Origin: Yponomeuta sedellus
Lineage: Eukaryota > Arthropoda > Insecta > Lepidoptera > Yponomeutidae
Assembly (NCBI GenBank): GCA_934045075.1
Contig: OW203724.1
Location: 3,424,908-3,488,907, forward strand
Direction: 5' to 3'
Length of the DNA: 64,000 nt
The position numbers and the translations under genes are program-made. The notes under the pieces are model-generated. The model did not search any database. It was not told the origin of the DNA and was given only the letters and a program-made list of their open reading frames with translations. Positions 22,513 to 32,883 of the stretch are shown here, in pieces. Position 1 is the stretch's first letter. Every line of letters starts with the position of its first letter.

Positions 22513-22638
22513 AGTAGGTAGTTATTGGGCATTCTGGATCACCATTTTTCGTCATCACGCTCACGACTCCGCCGTTCACTCGATGCCAAAAAATGGCGAT
22601 CCAACATGCCCAATAACTACGTTGGTCAACTCGATCAT
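22513..22638 (+). repeat. Polinton left terminal inverted repeat
   Basis: These bases match the reverse complement of 47260-47384 nearly perfectly. I see one substitution (cgactcc against cggctcc) and one extra base near 22594. Beyond 22638 the two ends keep only patchy similarity, for example aagttaaacc at about 22670 in both, so the original TIR may have been about 170 bp. The TIR is itself close to a palindrome: 22518-22553 pairs with 22585-22620, so each end could fold into a hairpin. Confidence 0.93.
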
Positions 22639-25057
22639 TCCTTATGCAAACAAAATATACAATGTTACAAAGTTAAACCGATTCTGCCTAGACAAGAATG
22701 TATATTTAACTCGTTCGACTTCCTCAGACCTGAATTTGTAACCACCAACACCTAATTGTAATAAAACACACAACCTAATTAGTTATCCCAGGCCGAAGCT
22801 ACTATGTGACGTACTGTGCAAGTAGTATTCATGCAAGGACATCAAAAACTTCTACAAGCACGTCGATAAAAGACCCTCCAGGCATCGAACACTCGCCCAA
22901 CCGCGCAATTGCTAGATATCAATGGATTTCAACTTGACAGATCTGCACACACTTGCGCTCGCAACTAACTTCTCAGCCGCTATAGAGTTTGCGTCGTAGC
23001 TCTATTTGGGGATCGTATCAAAATTTCGTGGATGACCTAGCAACTGTGCATATGAACATCAATGCTGTAGAACAGTAAAGTTATTACACGTGTAGCCTAA
23101 ATCACACGGTAACATGAAACCTAGCGGATGTATTCAGCTACTTAACACCGTTCGGCATTTTCATAATGAAAATATTGTATTAAAATAATACACATTGAAA
23201 AATTACCAACCTACTCTTATACAGGATGCTTTTTGAAGTTTCTCATCATTTAATTTTGTTCTTTAGGAAAACAGAAGCACTATTTTTATACAAACAAACG
23301 TCAAACTATACACTAATGTATTCTATTCGTTTGCATAGTAGGCGTTTTACGACATTGATCTGCTGTTGACTGTAAGATCACTTGTATGTGAGGTGCATGT
23401 TTGTTAAGTTGTCAAAAATTCGATAAATTTAGTATTCTGCCCATTAAATAGTTCGATATTCCGTCCTCTACAAAGTTCGAATTTCAGAAATAATTCATCT
23501 CATGAGACAACCGTATAACGATTCAGCCCATCGTCATTTATTTTTTTCGAAACTGTGAAATACTCCTATTGGTTACTAGTTGTTTCCAGTAACAAATAGT
23601 GGAAAAAACACGGTTTAGAAAAAAAAAGGTTCTTACTGTGTATATTTTTATGAATTGTGCATCATCCTGTGGTGTACATTTTCATGGCTAAGCAAGTCTT
23701 TGTAGGTTTACCGCACGACGTTGCACAATTGCATCGCAGCAAATGATTTATGAAAATAATTTTAATTTGCATAGTTGCTAGTTTGATTGACTCTAGAAAC
23801 AGTCAAATAAGCGCTACATTGTGTAACCTTAAACAACTAGACGACATGAATTAACTAACCAAGTGAACGTCTGTTCAACAGCAGATAAACCTTAACAATT
23901 TTGTTTCAAACCTTGACAGTATACATTTTTATATTCTTTTTGTTATACTAACCCGTGCTAAGGACAGACAAAAAGCCTATTTAGAGGTTAAAAATTCCAC
24001 TCATGCCGGGACTCGAACCCGCGACCTCTGGCGGTTCGCGCCAGTGCTCTCCCAACTGAGCTAATGAGCAAGTGAAAGCATAAATTTTGTTGATACATTT
24101 GACACCAATCAACTCTCACATACAATACAAAAAAAAAAATGTATTTAATTTCTTTTTTCTTTCTTTTACGCGTGTAAGTTTACTTGTAATTTGGTTATAA
24201 TGTGGAGCTTCTAATATAAAATAAATCAACAAAATGTTATCTTTCAGGAAAAGTTGTAGTGAGATTTCATGTAGTTGACATTTTTTTATAATCATGTAAT
24301 TAAGAATAATACTCAAAATGTGAAAACAAACATATCATATAAAATGTATTGTTTATTGCTGTAAATAACTGAGGTATTGAAAAGCGCTGCCTTGTCCGCT
24401 AGATTTAGCGTCACAAGCGCTAAAATAGAAGTATTGTCAATGCAAGCTCATCAACTTTTTTCGTTTAAATACACCAAAAATTTACTGAAAATTTATCAGT
24501 TCTCTGCTTAACGTTCTGCGTTACGTTACCTACAACACTCCGTTCAGTGCTCCGTGATCTACTTGGCCCTGGCCTGCCGCTGCCAACTGCTCTACCAACC
24601 TGAGGATCCACTGCAGCCAAATAATGTTCGTAAGTTTTTTTTTTAAACTTATTTTTCTCTTTTTTCATACACACTTTGAATATAAATTATGTATTTTTAA
24701 ATTAAATCAAATTAACTTAATTAATTTAATCTAATTAAATTTATAATGATTAGTTTTTTCTTGTTTTGTATGCCACTAAATTTATTATTCTTTTGAAATA
24801 CATAATTTTTATTTTAAAATTTTTTTCTATATCAAGGTTGTGTTTTTTTTTTATTTATTTTGACGTCACATAAACGACTATCTTAGACTTAACTTAAGTT
24901 TTTTCTCTAGTTTTATTTTACTTCTGGGCAAGATCCTCCTCTATTAGAGCAGGCTTACGGTTGCTAGCTACCTCTGACACCTATGACCACTGCCTTAATT
25001 CCATGTTTTTATAGGTTGATAACATTATGAAATTCTCATTTATGTTTTTTACTTCAG
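22639..25057. other. Polinton left interior without recognisable genes
   Basis: No ORF of family length on either strand. A minus-oriented 313-family repeat copy lies at about 23941-24073. A GC-richer patch at about 24520-24620 ends in a donor-like TTCgtaagt, but its frame does not join the captured exons. In typical Polintons PolB or integrase lies closer to the end, so part of this stretch may be captured flanking DNA. Confidence 0.5.
23941..24073 (-). repeat. 313-family repeat copy inside the Polinton
   Basis: Diverged minus copy (actaacccgtgctaaggac, ccgggactcgaacccgc, caactgagctaatgag). Fragments also at 25452-25491 and 26414-26435 around the captured exons. Confidence 0.75.
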
Positions 25058-26415
25058 GTCTGACTCCGAATACTACGCCCGCAGCACCAAGGTGTCCGCT
25101 GAGAAGAAGAGCCGCGGCTTCGACTCTGACGACGAGCGTTTCGCATGGTAATTATTAATTTTATTGTTACTACACATGTTCCGAGCAGCCATAAAGTTTG
25201 ATTCGAACTATAGCAATCGGGGGTTTCATTACGCGCACTAAATCCTGTCGTAATCCTAACGTTTGCGATAGCATTAAGTATGGAGTTGGACCGTTAGACG
25301 ATTCAGGATTTGGTGCGTGTAATATAGGGGCTGATCACGGTAGATAACAGAAACCCTCTTAGAATTAATTTTGAATGTCATCCAATTGAACTGAATTGAA
25401 ATGTTATTTATTTTATCACGATATTTGTATGTGTGACGAATAGCGAATAGAATGGGTGGAATGTTTAGCCTCTAAATAGGTTTCTAAAATCATGTTATTT
25501 TTTTCAGCAATACTAAGAAACTGATAACGGCCTCCAAGCGCGCGCGACCAGACGAGTCAGATAACGAGTCGGCGATTGTAAGGTAACATAAAACCTTTAC
25601 CTATTATCATATTATACTATTGCGTTAAGCATACTTTTCTCATTATAATAACTTTTTTATATTTTAAACAATTCACTTGACCGCTAAACGGTCAAGAACA
25701 AAGTTGACAGAATCATTTAGGTAGGTACATTATCTTCGTACCTAATCGGTTTTGTTTTTCATTTCAGAAATAAAAAGAAGGCGGTTGCGAAAGGTTCCAA
25801 GTCGAAGCTTCGTCAAGATTCGGACGACGAATCGGTGCCCAGGTAAATATTATTCTACATAACATGATTTTTAGTTTCACTTTTAGTCTCTTAAACAAGC
25901 TTTGTGTTCACTTTCAGTGATTTGTTTATTTCACTTAATATTTTTACTGTCCCCAAGATCCTTCTCATTTTTTAACACATTCTTATTATTTGAATTAGGA
26001 TTTATAACTATTTCATTGCACTTACAGGCGCCAGACTAAAGCGACACCCAAGCGCAAGCAACAGCGTCCTAAAGAAGCAAAGAAAGCGGACTGGCGGTTG
26101 TTTGACTCCGAGAGCGAGGACGAGGCTCTCGCTAGGCAGCCGCAGCAGCTGACATCCAGCTACTCCAAGCGGGTAGCTGACGGAGTGGTCCGTCGCACCG
26201 CAAAGTTAGAGGGAGGTCTTTTCCTCGATCTCAAGCTCTACCAGGTCGAGGAAATAAAGGACGTGCACCCTCTGAAGCGGCACGAAAAGGCGGTGTTGGC
26301 GCTTCGACTCCAGGCGGACCACGACTCGCCGGAGCTGACAGCGCTACAAGACCTTTTGCGCCGCTGCAAAAAGCGTTTTACGGAGGAGGGGCATTTTTTT
26401 AAAAATAATAATTAA
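25058..26415 (+). pseudogene. Captured intron-bearing gene fragment, four exons, unknown function
   Basis: Four exons are visible: 25058-25147, 25508-25582, 25768-25842 and 26028-26415. Each intron has GT...AG ends with a pyrimidine-rich acceptor, and all are phase 2, so one reading frame runs through. The product is rich in Lys/Arg and has an acidic Ser/Asp patch in each exon (FDSDDE, DESDNES, DSDDES, FDSESEDE), like casein-kinase-2 sites between nuclear-localisation-like basic runs. The last exon adds a charged helical tail of about 90 residues. Codon use is GC-rich, unlike the AT-rich Polinton genes next to it. No start exon is visible. The 3' end runs into a fragment of the 313-bp repeat (aaaaacctatttagaggcta) that supplies the stop. 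I do not recognise the family. I infer a host gene piece taken up by the element, because DNA transposons can carry introns. Confidence 0.72.
25209..25340. repeat. MITE-like inverted repeat inside the first captured intron
   Basis: cattacgcgcactaaatcctg near 25226 and its imperfect reverse complement (aggatttggtgcgtgtaata) near 25305 flank about 60 bp. A related sequence (gcgcaccaaatcctgaacg) occurs at about 58117. Confidence 0.45.
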
Positions 26416-26576
26416 AAACCTATTTAGAGGCTAATTAATTAAGTCTTTATTATAAATAAATTGCTGTTATAACTATATTTTTTTCTCTGTTTTGTTTTGT
26501 TTTTTTTTTTTTTTTGTTTAAGCCCCACGAAAGAGAATCAATTTTATTACTTTTCTTATATTTGCATTTCATCAAC

Positions 26577-29500
26577 ATGCCGAGTAATAAATCTATATAT
26601 TGCTCGGTATGTGATGTTACAGTTAAAAGCAAAGCTTTTTCTTCACACTTGCGAAGCAATGTTCATAAAAATAATAGTTCTGTGAGAGAATGTGATGGTA
26701 TCGAGAAGATATCTAGTGCATTTCGTAACCGAATTGCAACCTACAGAGTGAGGCCTAGTTCGGAGAGCGACGGCGTTGGCGAAACGTGTCCCCCGGCGAC
26801 ATTCCTGCGCTCACTAAGAAGACGAGTGCGCGAGCTAGTTAATGCGCGTCTTGATTCTTTTGACAGCATAAAGGTAAATTTTGAACTGTTTGCAGAGTTT
26901 TCATTGCCAAAAAATGACAGTCGTGATGTTAAATCGTTTGCGACGGGGAATATTGTCATTCATAAAAATTATGACTTCAACGAAATTTATAAAAAAGTTG
27001 TTGAACAGATTGTTGCCGGTATTGACAAATTTCAGGAGAGGGATAGTGGTTGGAATTTTATTGCTAATTCTTATCTTGAGGTTAATATTAACAAATATAA
27101 TCCTCTGCGTGCATCAGGATTCATCGACCTTCCTAAAGCTATAAAATTGAAACATGCATGCCTCAACATTCAAAATGCTGACCAGTTTTGTTTTCTATGG
27201 TGCATTATGGCAGCTCTATTTCCTGCTCAGCGAAATTCAAACAGAATATCATCATATCCTCACTTTGATACGGCACTAAACACCGATCATATGACCTTTC
27301 CGGTGGGCTTTAGAGATGTTAGAGTCTTTGAAAAGAACAATAAAGATATAAGCGTTAATATTTATGGTTTAAAAAATAACAAAACTATTGTTGGACCCTT
27401 ATACAAGTCGTTGCAAAAGAAAGAAAATCATGTAAATTTATTGTATTTGGAAAAAGGTACAAATACACATTACTGCTTAATAAAAAATTTAAGCCGGCTT
27501 GTCAGGAATCAGCTTACGAAACACCATAGCAAAATATCTTTTTGCGACGATTGCATGTTATTTTTTTCTAGTGACGATAAACTAAACGACCATCAATGCA
27601 GCGGTGTGAAAACAAATTTACCAGAAAAGGGTACTTTGATTCAGTTTAGGCATTTCGAGCGTATGCAAGATATGCCATTTGTAATCTATGCTGATTTTGA
27701 ATCCATGCTACAACCTACTTCAGGAGAGCTAAACTCAAAACATACAACAAATTTACAAAAACATATCCCAGTTGCATTTGGTTATTACATAGTGTGTTCG
27801 TATGACACAACTTTAAACCACTACGTTTCCTATCGCGGTCCCGATTGTGTTCAAGTTTTTCTAAAAAACCTTGGTGCTGACGTAGTAAGGATAAATAAAG
27901 TATTGAAGAAAGAAATTGATATTTTGCCTCTTACTAATGTTGAGCTAAAAAACTTTTCCGAATCCAAGTTTTGCTACCTTTGTAATAAATTAATGTTTGA
28001 AGATAAAGTACGTGACCACTGTCACTTGACAGGACATTACCGTGGGGATGCTCATTCCTATTGTAATCTTCAATTTAAACTTCCAAAGTTGTTGCCTGTT
28101 TTCTTTCACAACCTTTCAGGTTATGACTGCCATTTGTTTTTTAGAGAATTAGGAGAATTGCCTGGTAACCTAAGTGTAATCGCGAAAACAAAAGAAAATT
28201 ATGTTTCGTTCACAAAATTCTTTCCAATTGACGAACAAGAGTTCATGGCAGTACGTTTTGTAGATTCCTTAAAATTTTTAGGTACAAGTTTAGAAAAAGT
28301 GGCAGAAAATTTAGCTGTTCAAGATTTTATTTATTTATCTCGTTTTTACCCAGAAAAACAGAAATTCGATTTGTTAAAGCGTAAAGGTGTACATCCTTAT
28401 GAATACATGAGTAATTGGAAATGTTATAAAGAAAAAACATTGCCTCCTCGTGAATGTTTTTACAGCAGTTTAACTGACGAATCCATATCTGAATCCGATT
28501 ATGCTCACGCTAAGAATGTTTGGCAAACATTTAGTTTATCAAACCTTGGTGAATATACTGACCTGTACTTAAAATCCGACGTGTTATTGTTGACTGATAT
28601 TTATGAAAGTTTCAGGCACACGTGTAAAAAAAATTATAGATTAGATCCAGCCTTTTATGTTACGGCACCCAGCTTAAGTTGGGATGCAATGCTGTTAAAA
28701 AATGAAGTTAAATTAGAATTAATAGAAGACTTAGAAATATTACGAATGATACAACGTGGTATACGTGGAGGAGTTTGCTTATGTTCTACTCGTTATGCTA
28801 GTGCTAATAATAAGTATCTACCTAACTACGACAATACTATTCCTGATAATTATTTACTATACATTGACTGCAATAATTTGTATGGATATGCTATGTGTAG
28901 TTATCTACCCTACTCTAACTTTGAATTAATTGAGTACCCTCAGTTGCAAGTTTCTGACATTCTATCTTTAGAAAATGATTCTGAAGTTGGCTATATTTTA
29001 GAGGTTGATTTAGAATACCCTGAGACTTTGCATGGTCTTCATAATGATTTACCATTCTGCCCCCAAAAATTTGCACCGCCTGGATCAAAAACTTCTAAAC
29101 TGATACCAAACTTATATGATAAGTTTAACTATATCATACATTACATTCATCTGAAAACTTGCCTTAAACATGGTTTAAAATTGAAAAAAATCCATAAAGC
29201 TATAAAGTTTAACCAAAGTCCATACTTAAAACAATATATAGATTTGAACACGGAATTACGTCAAAAAGCTAAGTCACAATTCGAACAAGACTTTTTTAAG
29301 TTATTAAATAACAGTATTTTCGGAAAAACATTGGAGGATACTGAAAAGAGATTAAATGTAAAGTTAGTAAACCAATGGTCTGACCTAGGTAATAAAACAA
29401 AAAAACGGGATTGTGCGGAACAACTTATAGCCAGACCTAATTATCATAGCTCAACAATTTTCACCGAAAACTTTGTAGCAATCCAATTGAAACCCGAAAA

Positions 29501-30104
29501 AATTACTCTCGATAAACCTATTTACATAGGATTTTCTGTATTAGAAATATCTAAGAGTCATATGTACGATTTTCACTATTCTATTATGAAACCTTTTTAC
29601 GGCCATAATTTAAAAATGTGCTATACGGACACGGATAGTTTCCTATACTCCATACAAACAAACGACATCTACAATGACATAAAATTTTATTTCAAACAAT
29701 ATTTTGATACCAGCAATTACTCTGACAACAACATTTATGGCATAACTAAACGAAATAAGAAGGTTCCTGGATTATTCAAAGATGAGTTGGGAGGTCAGCT
29801 CATAGTTGAATTTGTAGGATTAAGGTCGAAATTATACTGCATCAAAACTGAAGATACGGAATTGAAAAAAGCCAAAGGTATGAAGAAGTCTGTGGTGAAA
29901 AGACTGAATTTCAAGGACTATAAGACCGTACTGGTTAATAGCAGCTTGGTCCGAAAAAGTAATATGATATTTAAGTCCTTAAAACATGTTATATTTACAC
30001 AGTCGCTCAATAAAGTAGCTCTTTCGTATAATGATGATAAACGAATCAGACTTAGCGATAAAATAAATACTCTTTCGTGGGGTCACAAATCTGCTTTACT
30101 TTAA
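26577..30104 (+). CDS. polB: Protein-primed family B DNA polymerase of Polinton type, 1175 aa
   Basis: Replicates the element DNA; Polinton enzymes belong to the protein-primed PolB group. The first ATG (MPSNKS) is at 26577; the frame opens earlier only with TTG. In order: a C2H2-like finger (C9, C12, H24, H30); a region of about residues 200-300 with C205 and H298 in contexts resembling papain/OTU-like cysteine proteases; a second Cys/His cluster near 322-345; a CxxC...DHCHLTG zinc module near 466-500; the 3'-5' exonuclease motifs YADFES (D373, E375), HNLSGYD (D517) and YLKSD (D668); polymerase motif A DCNNLYGYAM (D764), motif B NNSIFGK (about 912) and motif C YTDTDS (D1018, D1020). The frame is uninterrupted and all catalytic acids are present, so the enzyme looks intact. 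An AATAAA signal lies about 65 bp downstream. Confidence 0.95.
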   Translation: MPSNKSIYCSVCDVTVKSKAFSSHLRSNVHKNNSSVRECDGIEKISSAFRNRIATYRVRPSSESDGVGETCPPATFLRSLRRRVRELVNARLDSFDSIKVNFELFAEFSLPKNDSRDVKSFATGNIVIHKNYDFNEIYKKVVEQIVAGIDKFQERDSGWNFIANSYLEVNINKYNPLRASGFIDLPKAIKLKHACLNIQNADQFCFLWCIMAALFPAQRNSNRISSYPHFDTALNTDHMTFPVGFRDVRVFEKNNKDISVNIYGLKNNKTIVGPLYKSLQKKENHVNLLYLEKGTNTHYCLIKNLSRLVRNQLTKHHSKISFCDDCMLFFSSDDKLNDHQCSGVKTNLPEKGTLIQFRHFERMQDMPFVIYADFESMLQPTSGELNSKHTTNLQKHIPVAFGYYIVCSYDTTLNHYVSYRGPDCVQVFLKNLGADVVRINKVLKKEIDILPLTNVELKNFSESKFCYLCNKLMFEDKVRDHCHLTGHYRGDAHSYCNLQFKLPKLLPVFFHNLSGYDCHLFFRELGELPGNLSVIAKTKENYVSFTKFFPIDEQEFMAVRFVDSLKFLGTSLEKVAENLAVQDFIYLSRFYPEKQKFDLLKRKGVHPYEYMSNWKCYKEKTLPPRECFYSSLTDESISESDYAHAKNVWQTFSLSNLGEYTDLYLKSDVLLLTDIYESFRHTCKKNYRLDPAFYVTAPSLSWDAMLLKNEVKLELIEDLEILRMIQRGIRGGVCLCSTRYASANNKYLPNYDNTIPDNYLLYIDCNNLYGYAMCSYLPYSNFELIEYPQLQVSDILSLENDSEVGYILEVDLEYPETLHGLHNDLPFCPQKFAPPGSKTSKLIPNLYDKFNYIIHYIHLKTCLKHGLKLKKIHKAIKFNQSPYLKQYIDLNTELRQKAKSQFEQDFFKLLNNSIFGKTLEDTEKRLNVKLVNQWSDLGNKTKKRDCAEQLIARPNYHSSTIFTENFVAIQLKPEKITLDKPIYIGFSVLEISKSHMYDFHYSIMKPFYGHNLKMCYTDTDSFLYSIQTNDIYNDIKFYFKQYFDTSNYSDNNIYGITKRNKKVPGLFKDELGGQLIVEFVGLRSKLYCIKTEDTELKKAKGMKKSVVKRLNFKDYKTVLVNSSLVRKSNMIFKSLKHVIFTQSLNKVALSYNDDKRIRLSDKINTLSWGHKSALL

Positions 30105-30484
30105 TATAGTAATTTAATGTGTCTAGATTAAGTATTCTTGGTAACTGTGTTTATATGATAAGTAGAATAAAATAAATATCTATATTCGGCTCTCATACTT
30201 TCGTTTTATTAATTCGATGACTATTTTACCTAATCATTGCACGACACCTGCAAGTCAGCATTTTCCTGTCTTAACATGTTCCAATGCCCGAGTCATTTTA
30301 CATAGCGATCACGTTGCATCCGCTCGTGCGCGCGACAATCGTCGGCAATCTAGCCAGGTTTACGGACAATGGAAAGTGCTGACAATGTAATACGAGCAAC
30401 AAATAGTTTGCTTATTATTATTTATCACTTAATCATTAAGCAGCGCGGACGACTGTCAAGTACAGGTCTCTATCAAAATACATT
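30105..30484. other. PolB 3' end and intergenic region
   Basis: Contains AATAAAATAAATA near 30168, a likely polyadenylation signal for PolB. The rest has no ORF or repeat that I recognise. Confidence 0.4.
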
Positions 30485-30561
30485 GTAAGTATTCTCTTTT
30501 TTGTGTGTTACCTACTATTTGCGTAGTGTTTTCAAGTTCTAATGTTACTTTTTAATTACAG
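30485..30561 (+). other. Candidate 5'-UTR intron before the 119-aa gene
   Basis: A GTAAGT donor at 30485 and a pyrimidine-rich TTTTTAATTACAG acceptor ending at 30561 lie just before the ATG at 30565. The 77-nt size suits a small insect intron. No transcript evidence is available. Confidence 0.35.
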
Positions 30562-30564
30562 ATA

Positions 30565-30924
30565 ATGGACCCCTCTGACCTATGGTTTCCAAATGCGCAA
30601 CCACATGAGGATTACGACAATTACATTAATGAACTTCCCGCGACCGCAGGGCAGGACAAAAAAGACAAAACAAAAAAAATCAGAAAGAAACCGAAGGTTC
30701 CATCTTCATATGTAATAACAAAGGCGCCCAGAAAGGGTCATCGATTAATAAAAATAGAAATAATAGATTTAAATAGAGTGGAAACAGCATCATTGTCAAC
30801 GGAAGACAGAGTGATTAGTGCGCAATATATAGTTTCGGAAATAGTGGATGAGATTATGGACGACTCCGAAAGATTAGTTAATAAGATTTGTAAGAAAATT
30901 TGTGAGGACTCTTGTAATCTTTAA
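30565..30924 (+). CDS. Orphan 119-aa basic/acidic protein downstream of PolB
   Basis: I do not recognise this family. It starts at an ATG 460 bp after PolB on the same strand and ends just before an AATAAA signal. The N-terminus is acidic and aromatic (MDPSDLWFPNAQPHEDYDNY). A strongly basic block follows at residues 33-46 (KKDKTKKIRKKPK), then a predicted helical acidic C-terminus (about 75-119) with repeated Ile/Val spacing. No signal peptide or membrane segment is seen. It is the last plus-strand gene before the convergent capsid block, where Polintons often carry lineage-specific small genes. A DNA-binding or accessory role would be guesswork. Confidence 0.6.
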   Translation: MDPSDLWFPNAQPHEDYDNYINELPATAGQDKKDKTKKIRKKPKVPSSYVITKAPRKGHRLIKIEIIDLNRVETASLSTEDRVISAQYIVSEIVDEIMDDSERLVNKICKKICEDSCNL

Positions 30925-31184
30925 AAATAAAGTACTTCTTTTAGTATTTCTTTGTTTCATTTTGTAAATTCTAACATAAAAACTTATATCCATAAAGAAA
31001 ATAAATAAAAGAAAAAGGTAATTAGATACACATTTATATAAAAGAAACATTACAATTAATCATTTTTTTTTTTTTTAACTATAAGTTAAATTAAACAATA
31101 AAACTAAACCAATACCTACCTAACAAAGTTTTAAATTCTCAAAATACAATTTTCTAGTGGGTACAAATTATGTTGTAAATGAAA

Positions 31185-31670
31185 TTAATCTAGTTTCATA
31201 ACATTATCGACATACCATTTCCTAATACATAAAATGTTCTTTAATGCGCAATTGATCTTATGGTATACACAATTAAAATCATGACTTGACTTATTTTTTT
31301 TTAATAATTCCTGTAAATTAGGACAACCATGTTCTTCTATGTTTACTACCGTACAATTCTTACATAACTCTTTAACCCATTTAGTTTTTTCTAATCCTTT
31401 AACTATCACGTTTTTGTGCTCTAGATATGGTACAATTAGCCTCTTGAACTGAAGATAGTCAATGTACCCTTCAGACCATCTATAACCCAGATTATTTTCA
31501 ATCCACCTGACATGTTTCTTTTCAGAGGCACACAAATTTCTGTATGGATATGGTGGTTTTATGAGAAATACTTGCGTATAGTTAACGGTACATAATGCTA
31601 ATTCTTTAATAATAAAATTATTTTTGTGGTCTTTGAATCCCTGTAAATCGACAATGACGGTTGCCTTCAT
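31185..31670 (-). CDS. Polinton conserved 161-aa protein, nuclease-like pattern
   Basis: The ATG at 31668-31670 overlaps the stop of the major capsid gene (ATGA), placing it at the end of the capsid transcription block. The N-terminus (VIVDLQGFKDHKNNFIIKEL) resembles a first strand carrying an acidic residue followed by another strand, as in RNase H/DnaQ-type folds. The C-terminus has a Cys/His-spaced segment (NCVYHKINCALKNILCIRKW). From memory, similar proteins lie beside hexon genes in Maverick/adintovirus elements, but I cannot verify a function. The DxQ/ELA arrangement makes an exonuclease-like fold a hypothesis only; the canonical DxE is not present. The frame is unbroken and the length looks complete. 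Confidence 0.65.
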   Translation of the reverse strand: MKATVIVDLQGFKDHKNNFIIKELALCTVNYTQVFLIKPPYPYRNLCASEKKHVRWIENNLGYRWSEGYIDYLQFKRLIVPYLEHKNVIVKGLEKTKWVKELCKNCTVVNIEEHGCPNLQELLKKNKSSHDFNCVYHKINCALKNILCIRKWYVDNVMKLD

Positions 31671-32883
31671 GATAATTTCCTCACGATATTACTTAGTGGT
31701 TTATATTCAATTAAACACTCGATCAAAATTAAACAATACGCAGAGGTTTGATCTGGTATTTCTATTTCACTTTCGAGCTCTACGCATACGTTAACCACTG
31801 GCCCAGACTTAAGATTATCTGCTTGCCTTGAACAGTCTATTACAAATAGAGGTGCGAACTCTTCGAACTCTTTTAAACTTAGCAATGGTTCACTTCTCCG
31901 TCCGTAGTAAGAGTGTTGGAATCTAACGTATTGCTCATATAATATAGCTATATTGTTGTTACTAAAACTAACCTCATATTGTCGTATGGAAAGTAAGTCG
32001 AATTTAAGTACACTTTAACATCACGTAAGTTACAATGGTCAAATCGAGACATATCTTTTTCAGCGTCATTTTTTCGATTGGTTTGCAAACCTATAATAAC
32101 ATACCGAGGCTTTTCAACTTGAGAGGACGTTTTGATGGACCAAGTATGTTTGGTAGTCTTTGGCAATAAAGGGTACTCGTATAAATCCCAATTTCTGAAA
32201 GCTACTTGAACAGGTCTATCTTTTTCCAACAATCTAAGAAGATTAATTCTTTCTGTATCAGAAACTTTCACATGTGGAACTCGCCATACAATTTTATGAA
32301 TAACAACGTCATCCACAAATTCTCCCGTATTTAATTGTAATCCATTAACATTCGTATTGCTTCGGAGCAAAACCAGTTCATGTTTACAATTAATTATTAC
32401 TTTTTTATAATCTTCTGCGAATCCTAGAATATTACTTAAAGGTATTGAAGCTGAAAATTTTCCGGAGTGAACATTCTTAGTGCCATTTATATCCCATCCC
32501 CAAACCTTAGACATCTTGGATTCGCTTTCGTTCATAGATAAAATGGACTTCATAGTCGTAGTTAGTCCTGCATTTTTAATTCTGTCTATTTCAACTCCGT
32601 TTAACTCATATCGTATATCTTGAAAAAAGAACAGCAGTGGATTATTTGTAAACTGAACACTAGAAGCCTTCTCCGGTTCCGTTTCTCTCTTAAACACATT
32701 GACAACACCTTCCAAATATAATGTGCTAGCTGACGGCAGTATGTACAAATCCTGTTGGTTAATCGGTATACGAATTTCATCATTCCTATTGAAACTGGTT
32801 ACGTAAGGTTTATAGGAATGAATTTCGATTCCATCAATGCTATTGTCATAGACAGGTGTACTCGAAATGTCTAGGATACTCAT
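31667..32883 (-). pseudogene. mcp: Major capsid protein (double jelly-roll hexon), frameshifted
   Basis: Builds the hexameric capsomers in Polinton-like viruses. The frame from the ATG at 32881-32883 encodes 311 residues (MSILDISSTPVYDN...) and ends at a TAG at 31948-31950. The C-terminal part continues in the next frame through FAPLFVIDCSRQ and ends at 31667 with SNIVRKLS. The switch is around 31970-31975 and fits loss of a single base. Total length of about 400 residues suits the family. The start overlaps the upstream small ORF's stop by ATGA, and the end overlaps the next gene the same way. The break means this copy would not make full-length hexon unless the frameshift is an assembly error or is recoded; no slippery heptamer is evident. 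Confidence 0.85.

Noticed and set aside
24465..24674. 69-aa minus ORF and a donor-like plus exon near 24628
   Set aside because: No family features; the donor-side phase does not match the phase-2 captured exons without a stop.
31667..31885. Separate 72-aa gene
   Set aside because: It is the out-of-frame C-terminal part of the frameshifted major capsid gene.
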